Source: Pleurotus ostreatus/Saccharomyces cerevisiae fusant
Lineage: Eukaryota > Opisthokonta
DNA length: 28,208 nt
Direction of reading: 5' to 3'
NCBI GenBank assembly: GCA_024196135.1
Contig: JAMQCK010000327.1
Location: forward strand, 1-28,208
Shown here: piece by piece, positions 16,491-25,901 of the stretch
How the letters are laid out: every line of letters starts with the position of its first letter
Position numbering within the stretch: the first letter of the stretch is position 1
Notes under the pieces: generated by a model
What the model was told of the DNA's origin: nothing
Seen by the model: only the letters and a program-made list of their open reading frames with translations
Databases searched by the model: none
Position numbers and translations under genes: made by a program

Positions 16491-17867
16491 TTACACGTCC
16501 ATCCAACGGTCCATGAGAGCGCTGCGCTCACCCTTGTACAGATGGAAAGTGATCTCAACGCCACTCTCACTGCCCGCCCTCTTCAGCTCCGACGCTGCCT
16601 CCGAGCGCAACGCGTCCTGGCAATCCTCGTTCAGCCACAGGTCGATCTTTTTCAAGTGCGGCTGCTTCTCCTCCCTCGCACGGACGATCTCCGCCAGCGC
16701 CCCCGACTCGACCAGATACGATAGCCCGGGCACCTCACCCGCTCCTGCGGCCGGGTGAGTGACGATGATGAGCGTGAGCTCCCGCAATCGCGGCAGGCGC
16801 CCGACCCACGCGTTGCTCTCGCGTCCCGCCGCACAGACGAGCTCCTCGACCTCGCCGCACGCCTCGACGAGCGTGTCCGCCTGAGGGCCGAGCAGGACGG
16901 CGTACATGGCGAGCTTGCGCAGCCTGCACTCGGAGCGGTTGAGGAAAGTCAGGAGCCGCCCAACGTCTGTGCCGATGAGGCTGCCGCGCACGCGCAGGTC
17001 GGTCAGGGTGGGCGCGACGAGGCCGGCGAAGGTCTGTACGTATGCGCTGAGGGCGCGCAGGGCGGGCAGCTCGGTGCGCGCCCATGAGGTGAAGGAGGTG
17101 ACGTCGGAGGCGGCGAGGACCCGGGCGTGCTTGAGGAGGGCACGGGCGTAGCGGGGCGGGTTCGCAACGGTGAAGAGCGGGCCGGAATAGTACAGGAGCT
17201 GGTCCCAAGGGAGTACGAAGGGCAGCTCGACCGCGCCACTGCCGGGGACGCGGTAGGCAAAGGAAGAGAGCAGGGGCGCGTCGGCGAAGACGCGCTGCAC
17301 CTCTGGCCGCTCGCCCATCCAGAAGGCGCATACGAGATTGGCGGTGATGCTGACGGTGCGAAGACGAGGGAGTGCGCTGTGCAGGGACGCGAGGTACGAC
17401 AGAGGCGTATGCGTGAGGGTGAGCGATATGGACTCCCATCGATGGCTATATTCCATCAGGCGAACGAGAGGTGAGCGAGGTCCAATTCTTCCCGTCTCAA
17501 CGTATTCGATAGAGAGCGGATGCTCGCCCGCGCGTGTGATGCGCGCATCGATGGCTTGTATGATAGGACTGGATGCATCCTCGCCGGGGACGACGGTGAC
17601 GCGTATGCGGGACCACAGGCGAGGGTACGCCAGCGCGACTTGCCGCCAGAGGCTGCATACCTGACTCGCAGCGACGGGTCCGCCGCCGAGGCAAGAGCGG
17701 TCTCGGGCATCCTTCGAGTCCGTCACCGATGTCGATGAGTCGGTATGGAAGAATATTTCGGCGAGCAGTTCAGAGGGGAGGTCGAATATGGGGTGACGCT
17801 GGATGACTGCTGAGGACGCTGAGTCGACAGGAGGAGGCAAGTCGCCATCGGCGAAGGTACTTGACAT
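16491..17867 (-). CDS. F-box protein
   Basis: A single 458-residue frame from the ATG at 17867. Residues about 25-90 hold the F-box: FDLPSELLAEIFFHT, then SQVCSLWRQVALAYPRLWSR, the pattern of Agaricomycete F-box proteins. The rest is leucine-rich, with recurring short segments such as LPALRALSAYV, LTDLRVRGSL and LPRLRELTLI that suggest an irregular leucine-rich-repeat substrate-binding domain. Known role: links substrates to the SCF ubiquitin ligase through Skp1; substrate unknown. This family is highly expanded in mushrooms, so no orthology is claimed. Very GC-rich third positions keep other frames open over the gene. Confidence 0.85.
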   Translation of the reverse strand: MSSTFADGDLPPPVDSASSAVIQRHPIFDLPSELLAEIFFHTDSSTSVTDSKDARDRSCLGGGPVAASQVCSLWRQVALAYPRLWSRIRVTVVPGEDASSPIIQAIDARITRAGEHPLSIEYVETGRIGPRSPLVRLMEYSHRWESISLTLTHTPLSYLASLHSALPRLRTVSITANLVCAFWMGERPEVQRVFADAPLLSSFAYRVPGSGAVELPFVLPWDQLLYYSGPLFTVANPPRYARALLKHARVLAASDVTSFTSWARTELPALRALSAYVQTFAGLVAPTLTDLRVRGSLIGTDVGRLLTFLNRSECRLRKLAMYAVLLGPQADTLVEACGEVEELVCAAGRESNAWVGRLPRLRELTLIIVTHPAAGAGEVPGLSYLVESGALAEIVRAREEKQPHLKKIDLWLNEDCQDALRSEAASELKRAGSESGVEITFHLYKGERSALMDRWMDV

Positions 17868-18337
17868 GATTGTAAATCAGTGCAAGGAGGAGATGAATAT
17901 TCTGAATGAGCAAGAAATATTCTTCGGAAAGACAGTGAACGAATCCCCCGAGATCTGCTTGGTAAGACGTAGTAGGGCGGCCGCCTCTCTGACTGGCGCT
18001 GACAATGGTCCTGGCGCTCCCGCAGTCCGTAGGTGGGCTGGCTGCGCTGACGCGACTGCGCGTATTCAACGACGTCGAGGCACGATGTAGATTTCGTTGC
18101 GCGCACAATATCCAGAGTGGATGAAGTGCGTTGGGCGTCTCAAGGTCTCCGCAGTAGCCTAAGCGCAGTAGCGTCGCCTAACGTGCTCGAGGGGGCCGCA
18201 GCAATGGTGGTGGGAGGAGGCAAGGTGGTCTTCAAGGCGTGGGAAAGGGTCGGCAATTCCCATACCGCTCTTCCCCGCCTTCCCCTTTCGCCGGTCACGG
18301 TTGACGCGCGTCACCCTCAGCCCTATGTCCTCGTTTT

Positions 18338-18499
18338 AGGTCCCCCTACGCCCTGGGTACGCGTACAGAGCGCTTCGCGTGTCACCGCCGCGGGCCCTCG
18401 ACCGTTATCGAGTAGCCCTTACCCTTACACGCTGAATAAGATCCCCCTCCGCCCTGCGCGCCCGTATACAACGCCTCGCGTGACATCGACTGCGGCCCC
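18338..18499. repeat. Degenerate direct repeat upstream of the small gene
   Basis: Unit 1 begins at 18338 (aggtccccctacgccctg) and unit 2 at 18439 (agatccccctccgccctg). About 60 bases align without gaps, ending in similar cttcgcgtg / cctcgcgtg and gcgggccc / gcggcccc segments. Similarity is strong at the start and moderate afterwards. Confidence 0.55.
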
Positions 18500-18735
18500 C
18501 CTCCCATTGATTATTCTAGTACTTCGAACTCCCGGGACCCACATCGCGCGCCCTCACCTGATACCGCGCGCGAGATGCCTGCCGCCCGGCGAACGAGGAT
18601 CTCGGGCTGCGGGCATCCACTCGAGGGAAATTGAGAGCGTGGTTTTGTGAGTCAAGGGGACTGCGGCACGGTCGAACGTCCGGGCCGTGGCACGAGAAGT
18701 GGTTGGGAGGAGGGCTCAGGGCAGGATGGCGGGAG

Positions 18736-18743
18736 TATAAGAG
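18736..18743 (+). promoter_or_regulatory. TATA box of the 69-residue gene
   Basis: TATAAGAG in a purine-rich setting, about 158 bp upstream of the start codon. The transcript would begin near 18766-18775 and include a spliced 5' UTR. Confidence 0.6.
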
Positions 18744-18841
18744 GAGAAAGGCAGGGAGGGAGAAAATCAGCAAATAAGCCTCAGCCCGTCTGAAGCAGTC
18801 AGCTCTCTCAAGTCACTCTTCGAAGTTCTGAACTATCCGAT

Positions 18842-18889
18842 GTGAGTAGAGTGGGGATTATGGCACTTGCGGTTGCTTATCGTCTGCAG
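18842..18889 (+). other. 5' UTR intron of the 69-residue gene
   Basis: Starts GTGAGT and ends CTGCAG, 48 nt long, and finishes 4 nt before the start codon. The only upstream ATG near it (at 18840) overlaps the donor and would be removed by splicing. Confidence 0.6.
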
Positions 18890-18893
18890 AGCC

Positions 18894-19152
18894 ATGTCCT
18901 CCAAGAACGAGAAGTCTGAGTCCAAGGCGTCCCTGCTGCCCAAGGGCAACAAGCAAGGTAGGATTATGGCTCTCACCTTCTCCGGATATTTTCTGACCGC
19001 TCATAGGTGATAACAAGCCCAAGGACGACAAGAAGCCGGCCAGCCCGTCCGCCGGCGTCAAGTCGACCAGCAGCGACGCTGAGTTCGCCAAGCTAGCCAA
19101 GAAGCACGGTTGGGGCTCGACGACCCCGAGCGGCGCGTCCCTCGGTGGCTGA
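18894..19152 (+). CDS. Small hydrophilic protein, 69 residues, unknown
   Basis: Two coding exons, 18894-18957 and 19007-19152, separated by a 49-nt GT-AG intron (phase 1) with TTCTGACCG as branch site. The protein is very hydrophilic and Lys/Ser-rich. It starts MSSKNEKSESKASLLPKGNK, has KPKDDKKPASPSAGVK in the middle, and ends in a short region (DAEFAKLAKKHGWG) that could form a helix. No signal peptide or membrane segment. I do not recognise it. Support comes from the TATA box, the 5' UTR intron, good splice signals and in-frame closure. It converges with the CCDC25 gene 82 bp away. Confidence 0.7.
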
Positions 19153-19234
19153 ACGCTTGTTTGCTCCAGTAGTCGATCGCTTGTGGATGAGGGAGTGGGG
19201 AGGATGGAACAGAAGTCAATACACAGCGGCGCCG

Positions 19235-20256
19235 TTACATGAAGTCTTCTTCTAGTGCCTTGCCTGTTAGCCTTTCCTGCTCGTCGTCCGAGCCTGGTTC
19301 GCCACTGAATAAAGAGTCGTATGACCACGCTTTCTTTTGCGCTTCGCGCTCGCGCGCGAGTTCGAGATCGGTTTTCTTCTACGAGAGAAATTAGCAAGGT
19401 GAGCGGCAGGGAATGAGAAAGGATCGTCTACCTTCGCTGCTGCAGCGGCTCGCCGTGCAGCGCTCTCCTTCTTGAGGCGTTCGACTTTCTCTGCCTCGTG
19501 ATCGACCTCGCGCTCGACCTTCGTCTTGTTCAGCCGGTTGACGATGGGATTTTCGCGCTTTGCGACATGAACTGAGAGTAATTCGTGTAAGCACGTAGGT
19601 GCAATCTAACATACGAACGCCTACCTCGCTTGACCTAGAGTCCGCTCAGTGAAGTCAGAGGTCTGATACTTCTGATTAGCGAGCGATTGACTCACTCGCT
19701 TGTCGCTGTGGAAAGAGACCTGGCCAACAGCCATGTCCCCAGTTTTCTGCCACAGTCAGCCCCGACGCCATAGACAAGACTCAGAAAGTGTGCCTACCTT
19801 CAGATTGTCAGCAGGGGTATAAATGATCGTGAGGTTCTCTTTCTTGTTTCCTGGATAGGGAATGAGAGAAGGTTAGAGTAGCTTATATACCCAGAGTATG
19901 GAAGCGAGTTACCTTCAATAGAATTAGCCTTGACGAGTTGCGCACAATCAGTGAGCAGCGCTTGAGGGATGTCCTCCCATGACATGCCGTCCGGCATGCG
20001 GAGATACACGTGTGCGGAGGAAAGCTTGTCGACGTGGAACCAAACATCCTGCGGCCATGCGTATTTGATCAAGTCCTCATCTACAAGATCGTCAACCAAA
20101 GCGAGATATCGTCTCGCATGCAACATACTTTCGACTTTATCCTTGCCCATGTACAAGGTGACGGGTGGGTTATGAGCTGCTGTGAGTCAGATACTATACT
20201 ACCCACTTATTCCTCGTCTGAGGGTACCTACATTTCGACGTGAAGAATAGGACCAT
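19235..20256 (-). CDS. CCDC25: CCDC25/Jlp2 homologue (NFACT-R domain protein)
   Basis: Eight exons: 20256-20232, 20179-20129, 20080-19913, 19850-19798, 19746-19696, 19634-19625, 19571-19432, 19378-19235; 213 residues, close to the usual length of about 208. It starts [20 protein letters not shown] and contains [75 protein letters not shown] and [10 protein letters not shown] Lys/Glu/Ala-rich helix follows, with the usual acidic end closing on DFM. The first part is the NFACT-R-type domain; the human relative is CCDC25 and the yeast one Jlp2. Cellular role in fungi is poorly known; relatives of the domain bind RNA or ribosomal material. Exon 6 is only 10 nt. Intron 2 (48 nt) is a multiple of three without stops. 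Divergent from PRMT3 across 193 bp. Confidence 0.93.
19625..19634 (-). other. 10-nt microexon (CCDC25 exon 6)
   Basis: GTCAAGCGAG, flanked by CTAG before and GTAGGC after, on the minus strand. It encodes V-K-R plus the first base of the next Val codon. With it, the protein reads [17 protein letters not shown], aligning with the family without a gap. Confidence 0.8.
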
Positions 20257-20449
20257 AGCGGAGGATGATGTGAGGGGAGAAAGCAAGGAGAACAAACCCT
20301 GCCTCTTTTGGACATCGGCCCGTCGATCAGCCTCCGTTTTGTGGCGACATTGTTCCCGATCAGGACATACAGAGCGTGGGAAGTACGCGGATAGATGCTC
20401 GAAATTTCGTGAACGGCTCTTATCGACTTGGCATTACCTGCTTCCTACC
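20257..20449. promoter_or_regulatory. Compact divergent promoter, CCDC25 / PRMT3
   Basis: 193 bp between opposite start codons. Both genes are housekeeping-type and no TATA box is evident. Function inferred from orientation. Confidence 0.45.
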
Positions 20450-22498
20450 ATGTCTATACGTCTACCACCAGGACAAGCGATCCCCGACCCGGAGGAGCTC
20501 GTAGGGAGCGGTTCGGAGTCGGAGAGCGACGACGATGATCAGGACTTCGACGATTGGGTTGAGGAAGATGCGCGCCCCTGCCGCTCGCTGTTCGACGACA
20601 CGGTCTCTGCCTCGGTGGAGGAGTCACTGAAGTATGACGAGAAGACGCACGGGTTTGACTTGCGGGCATTTGTGATGCGTCTCTGTACGTGCTCAGCTTC
20701 GATCGCACGCGACACATAAAGATGAACATTGCGCGCCACAGCACTGGATTCGTACGGACGGATACGATTGATCAACTACATTCGGACCACGGTGTGTTTC
20801 TAGATTATCTTAGCGATCATGGGTGCTGAGATCGGTTTTATAGAAGCCTGCACCGAAGGATGCGCTTGCACTGACGGGGAAGGAGCCCTTGTTCAACGAC
20901 GATCAATACTTGAAGCCCGCACTCGAGGATGATCCCCTTCTACGTGCGTCTACCCATCGCCCCCCTCCTTCTACCTGATCTCACATGCGCCACAGTCCTC
21001 GAAGTCAATGAAGAGTGGTCCGACTCTGAAAACAGCGAGGATCCCGCTCGCAAAATCCGTGCGCTTGAGAACAAGCTGGCGCAAGCGCAGCGCGAGCTTA
21101 TGGAATACAGAGCCATTGTCAACCGGCAGTTGGACCTCGACAGTGTCAGGGCCGAGGAACCCGCGAAGCCACCACGAGACGACGACACCCACTATTTCGA
21201 CAGCTACGCCGAAAACGGTGCGTGTCGCGCTCTCCGCAAGCATCTGTATGCTCATCTTCCTATAGACATCCACGCCGTCATGATCAATGACAAGGTCCGT
21301 ACCTCAACGTACGCGCACTTCATCCTTGGCAACCCGAAGCTCTTCGAAGATGCCATCGTCCTCGACGTCGGCTGCGGCACCGGTATCCTGTCCCTCTTCG
21401 CCGCCCGAAGCGGCGCGAAGCGTGTTTTCGCCGTTGACGCGAGCGAGATTGCGCTTAAGGCTGAGCAGATCGTCAAGGCGAACGGGTATGAAGAAGTGGT
21501 GACGGTGATCCGGGGCAAGGTCGAGGACATCCAACTCCCAGATGGTATTGAGAAGGTCGATATCATCATCTCGGAGTGGATGGGGTACGCGCTGTTGTAC
21601 GAGTCGATGTTGGACTCGGTACTACGTGCGCGGGATCGCTTCCAGCCGAAGGTTATGGCGCCGAGCCAGTGCCAGATGATGCTCGCACTCTGCGACGGTG
21701 ACGAGGTGTACAAGGAGAGGATCGAGTTTTGGAATGATGTCTACGGTGCGTGCAACTGCTTGTCGAGATCAACAGCCTATTGACTCTGCCACAGGCCTCG
21801 ACATGTCGGTCATGGCGGGAAGCATCTACGACGAAGCCATCGTCGATGTCGTCGGCCCGCAAAGCTTGCTCAGCGAGCCTGCAGTTGTCAAGGTAAAGTG
21901 TCCGCTCTTCCATAACTACAGCCACATCTCACACCCGCTTAGGACCTCTACCTCGGCGACATCACCCCCGCCCAGCTCGACTTCGTCTCCACCTTCCAAC
22001 TGGTCGCCACCAACGACAAGCGCACCAAAGTCCGCGCCCTCGTCCTCTACTTCGACACCTTCTTCACCGCGTCCGGCGCGCCCATCAAGGAGGGCACGCA
22101 GGTGACCGTCGTGAAGGACCGGGAGGCGCAGCTCGCGGAGGTGTGGCCGGTGGGCGGGAAGCCTGCGCCCAAGCGCCGCCCGAGTTCGAATGCGGAGAAG
22201 GAGAAGGACGCTAGCTTTAGCACGGGCCCGCAGAGCATTCCGACGCATTGGAAGCAGACGTTGTTCTTTTTGCGCGAGCCGATTACTGTTAGCGAGGGTA
22301 CGTCTGAAGTTGTTTGGAGGCAAGTGAAGGGGGTACTGATCTTCTGTGCTAGGCACTGTCGTGTACGGCAGCTTCCACCTGAAGAAGAGCAAGACCAACT
22401 CTCGCGAACTCGATGCAGAGATCCACTACTCCACGAAGGCGAGCGTCGATGCGCCCGCGACGGAGGAGACGGTGGTGCAGATGTACAAAATCCGATGA
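20450..22498 (+). CDS. PRMT3: Protein arginine N-methyltransferase 3 (PRMT3-type)
   Basis: Eight exons: 20450-20684, 20742-20791, 20844-20943, 20996-21217, 21266-21745, 21795-21892, 21943-22297, 22353-22498; 561 residues. After an acidic N-terminus comes a zinc-finger-like segment (about 44-67), then LDSYGRIRLINYIRT and YLKPALEDDPLL, which identify PRMT3 specifically. A coiled segment (KIRALENKLAQAQREL) precedes the catalytic domain: VLDVGCGTG (AdoMet motif I, 234-242), FAVDAS, the double-E loop SEWMGYALLYE (305-315, Glu306 and Glu315), and the THW loop (496-498). Known role: asymmetric dimethylation of arginine, classically of ribosomal protein uS5 (Rps2), in the cytosol. Catalytic residues are intact, but two of four apparent zinc ligands are missing. 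Confidence 0.95.
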
Positions 22499-22797
22499 GG
22501 GGCAGCGCGCGAAATGTTGGCGATGCGCTAGATGTGTGCGATCCGGGTAGAATACGAAGTCAATGTACTTATGCTTGTATGTATTGGTATGTGGTACTAC
22601 TCCTGCGGCGACATGACGAGAGATAGCAGGCTGTATAATGTCCCTTGGCTTCACCTTCAAGATTTGAGGCAATGTTCGGCAGTTGCCGGGCGAGGCCCTC
22701 TATCTGGCCACCACTTGACCTCCGCCTTATCGCAGCGCTCACGTCCGCTCCTGGGACAATTGGCCTCTGCAAAATACAACCGCCCATATATCTGGCC
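22499..22797. other. Spacer between PRMT3 and the oxygenase
   Basis: 299 bp between two genes on the same strand, expected to carry the PRMT3 3' UTR and the oxygenase promoter. A weak AT-rich catatat motif lies about 10 bases before the oxygenase start. Nothing else recognised. Confidence 0.4.
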
Positions 22798-24384
22798 ATG
22801 CCTCTCTCTACTCTCGCCGAGCAGGCCGCCAATGCGCAGACTAACTTCCAGAGCGTGCCCATCATGTCAGTAAAGCCGTCTGGTACTCGGCATAGGAGAC
22901 ACCGACTGATTCCTCGTACTGCTTGTAGCGATTTGACTGATGCAGCCAGTCCGGATCCAGAGTTGCGCTGGCAGGTAGCGTTGAACATACGCGACGCATG
23001 CATCAACGTTGGCTTCTTCTATGGTCAGCTTCGCCGTATCTCATGTGTCGAAGTCAAGCCGCGAAATTGGCTAAACATCCGCTATAGTCAGCAACCATGG
23101 CATTCCGGACGAGTCCTTCACGGACGTACTCTCTGCGATGAAGACCTTTTACGGACAGCCGCTAGAGAAGAAGCTGGAGGTGATTCCTTGCTCTCAGTGA
23201 CTTTCGCTTATGGCCGAACGGCCTCGGGCTTACACGTCTGGCGCAGCTCGAGAACAAGAAGCAGCCCAATCTCATGGGCTACTCACCTCTGCTGAGCGGA
23301 AACAACGATCCCTCGAACAGCGGCGACCTGCAGGAAGGGTACGAGTTCGGCTTCGAGCCGCTCGACGGCAAGACAGGCGAGGGCACCATCATTGGCGGCG
23401 GCAAGAACGTCTGGCCCGCTGAGCTACCTGAGTTCCGAGAGAAGGCGTTGAAGTACTAGTGAGTGACGGAATTTTGTGCGTGTTCATCGACGATGACGAT
23501 GGGCGCCGATTGCCCTGCGCGATAGTCATGCAGCTCTTGGTGTTGGGAGACTGATGTTCCCGCTGTTCGCCCTCGCTTTAGGTCTGCCGGAGACGTTCTT
23601 TGAAGACAAGGTGAGCATGTGTCGATTACTGAAAGTCTGCACTAATCGTTCACTTACCGTACAATAGACGCGAAATTCTGCTGCGCTGATGCGCCTGCTT
23701 CATTACCCACCTCAGACGGCGGAGGTAGACGAAAGTAAAGTCATCGGTATAGGGGCGCACACAGAGTAAGGTCTAGCCATTGCCTAGATTTTCCCTCACA
23801 CTGACGGAACCATCATAGCTGGGAGGTACGCGTCGAACATACGCGAAGCCTTTCACCCCATCACTAACTCGTTCCAGTGCTTCACCATCTTATGGCAAGA
23901 GCCCGGAAAGCAGGCACTCCAGGTGCTCAACTCCGAGCACAAGTGGATTCCAGCACCTCCCATCGAAGGGACCCTCGTTATCAAGTGCGTCGCCCCTTCA
24001 GGCTATCGTAATAGCCGGCGCTGACCCTTGTTGCAGTCTAGGCGACCAGCTCGCGCGCTGGACCAGTGCGTTTGCCTTAGGCGTTTCTTCGTGCGCGTGC
24101 AAGCTGACCATCTGGCCCCGCGCAGACGACGTCTTCAAGTCCACCGTGCATCGTGCCATCAACCGAAATGGGGTCGACCGATATGCGATCCCGCTCTTCT
24201 TTGGCACAGACTACGACGTGAAGCTCGAGGTGAGTTCGTTTCCTGGTACACTTAGTGGACTTGTGGCTGACGCGCTGCATAGCCCATCCCCGGGTGCGTG
24301 TCCGAGAGGAGGCCGCAGAAGTACGAGGTCGTGACGGCGGGAGACTATGTGAAGTCGCGCCTCCTGGCGACGTACGCGCATTGA
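22798..24384 (+). CDS. 2-oxoglutarate/Fe(II)-dependent oxygenase, isopenicillin-N-synthase-like fold
   Basis: Eleven exons: 22798-22865, 22929-23023, 23088-23179, 23247-23458, 23526-23610, 23668-23765, 23819-23825, 23878-23984, 24037-24065, 24126-24229, 24283-24384; 332 residues. N-terminal DIOX_N-type part: IDLTDAASPDPELR, ACINVGFFYVSNHGIPD, PNLMGYSPL. Catalytic part: GIGAHTDWECFTILWQEP with iron ligands His215 and Asp217, VINLGDQLARWTNDVFKSTV, and His273 as third ligand. The 2-oxoglutarate arginine is Arg283 in RYAIPLFF, where the usual Ser two residues later is Ala285. Such fungal enzymes hydroxylate or desaturate small molecules; the substrate cannot be predicted. No signal peptide. Most introns carry a CTGAC or CTAAC branch site. 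The 7-nt exon 7 is unusual. Confidence 0.92.
23819..23825 (+). other. 7-nt microexon (oxygenase exon 7) in the catalytic HxD motif
   Basis: CTGGGAG between an upstream CATAG acceptor and a downstream GTACGC donor. Its first base completes the codon of iron-ligand Asp217 (GA from exon 6 plus C), then codes Trp218 and Glu219. Both flanking introns (53 and 52 nt) have good branch sites (CACTGACGG and TCACTAACT). Confidence 0.85.
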
Positions 24385-25901
24385 GGATAGCCGAGGCATA
24401 TGCCGCAGTACGTTCGGGTAGGGCCTCGAGGGGCGAGGCTGGAACGCCTGCGAGTCATTCACACAAATATAGGCAAATGAATGATAACCGCGTGCAGCGC
24501 GCGGCAGCCTGCTGTAGGCCGGTCTCGGGACGTTTAGGAGCGGAACCCTGCTTTAGGGAAATATCGGGGGTCGATTCATGGCCGACGGGTGCTAGCCTTC
24601 TGCGCCTGGGCAGGCATCCCGAGGCGAAGGGGTAACATGCTTCATACCTGGGATGTTTCAGCCGAGAAAGGTAAACTACCACCTTGGGCTATGTGTTATT
24701 AAAGAGGATAGTCCGAGAGGTCAGAACCCAAACGCCGCGGCGCTCTATGAAGGCGAGATGAAGGCCAACATCGAGTCGTGTGCCATTGGGAAAATGGCCA
24801 CGTGCTATCAACCACGCGGTTCAGCATGTGCGCAGCGGCCGAGGCTCGAAGGAACTCGTATGAAGTCGACGTCGGCTTCATCTGCCTCAATGAATCCACT
24901 TTCCTCCCTACCTCCACTTTCCACTCGAACTCGTTCCCGGCTGTCAAACTCCATCAGATACCCACTTCCGCCCACAAAAACGCATAGCATAGCATACGCA
25001 GCGAGCAACAGATATAGTACGAGTACCGCGTATAGACGGGATATCGCAATAGATGGTAATATAAGCAGTCCGTGGGGTCCCAGGGCTATACCGTACCGTA
25101 AACATATGGATACGAGTACGTATGTAGCTATAGGTAACCCCCGTCAGATAGGTGGATGGCAATCTATAATGCAAATCTAGTAACATACACAATGAGAATA
25201 GGGATAAGGGTAGGTAGGTAAGAGAGCAGGGCCTGCGGCGGCGCGTTCGAGGGAATGGTATGAGGTCAGAACAACCCATGAAGGAGTCAACCAGCGACCA
25301 CCTCCCAGCCGAAAACACACCGGGGGAACACAGGCACAGTCCAGCGGCGCGGAGGCCGGAAACGTATATAGCAAGCAGCGGCCATACCAACATGGGCTCG
25401 CAGGCAGGTGAGAGGGAGTCCTCGCCTAGTAGTAGATGGGTACGGCGAGATAGGACCCGGAGACAGTAAGGAGCGCGTGGTATCGTAGTGATATGGTCGA
25501 TAAATATCTAGTGTGCGGAACTCTATACACAATGGCGATGTGGTGGCGGGAAAGACGAGACGAGACACAATAGGGGAGGAAGAAAAGAGAAAGAGACGAT
25601 GATAGTGCAGGCGAGGTGTGGACGCGAGCCTAGTGGGGGGTGGGGGTCCGGTGATGGGGTGGACGGTGGAGACAATGACCCAAGAGATGACAATGATGAG
25701 GATGCGGGGAATAATAACCAGAGGGAGATCCTACGGCAAAACAAGCACAGCAAAGCAGACAGCAGGAGGATACATACGGGGCGTGCAGTGGTGAGGAGGG
25801 AATCAGGAATCAGGCAGCGGACAGATCATCGACGACCCATCGGCGGGGCGCATATAGCCACCCCGCCAACGAGCACAAAGACGGCGGATGTCACACCCTT
25901 T
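24385..25901. other. 1.5 kb intergenic region without a supportable gene
   Basis: Lies between the ends of two convergent genes. It should contain the oxygenase 3' UTR on the left and the transporter 3' UTR on the right. The middle (about 24980-25200) is AT-rich, and 25550-25760 is purine-rich on the plus strand. Frames up to 175 codons occur but have no domain, family motif or splice support. No tRNA or transposon end seen. Confidence 0.5.

Larger units (their letters stand above)
17868..18893. other. Upstream region between the F-box gene and the small TATA-driven gene
   Basis: About 1 kb holding the F-box promoter on the left and the promoter and 5' UTR of the 69-residue gene on the right. 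It contains a degenerate direct repeat of about 101-bp period (18338 onward), a GTACGCGTAC palindrome at 18357-18366, a TATA box and a 5' UTR intron. A 177-codon frame (18117-18650) has no coding support. Confidence 0.5.

Noticed and set aside
16735..17439. 234-codon minus-strand frame rich in Arg/Pro/His
   Set aside because: Alternative frame within the F-box gene, produced by high third-position GC.
18117..18650. 177-codon plus-strand frame
   Set aside because: Lies in a promoter region, carries a degenerate DNA repeat, and shows no domain or splice support.
24653..25180. 175-codon plus-strand frame in the 1.5 kb gap
   Set aside because: No family motif, atypical AT-rich end, and no splice or start support; most likely intergenic.
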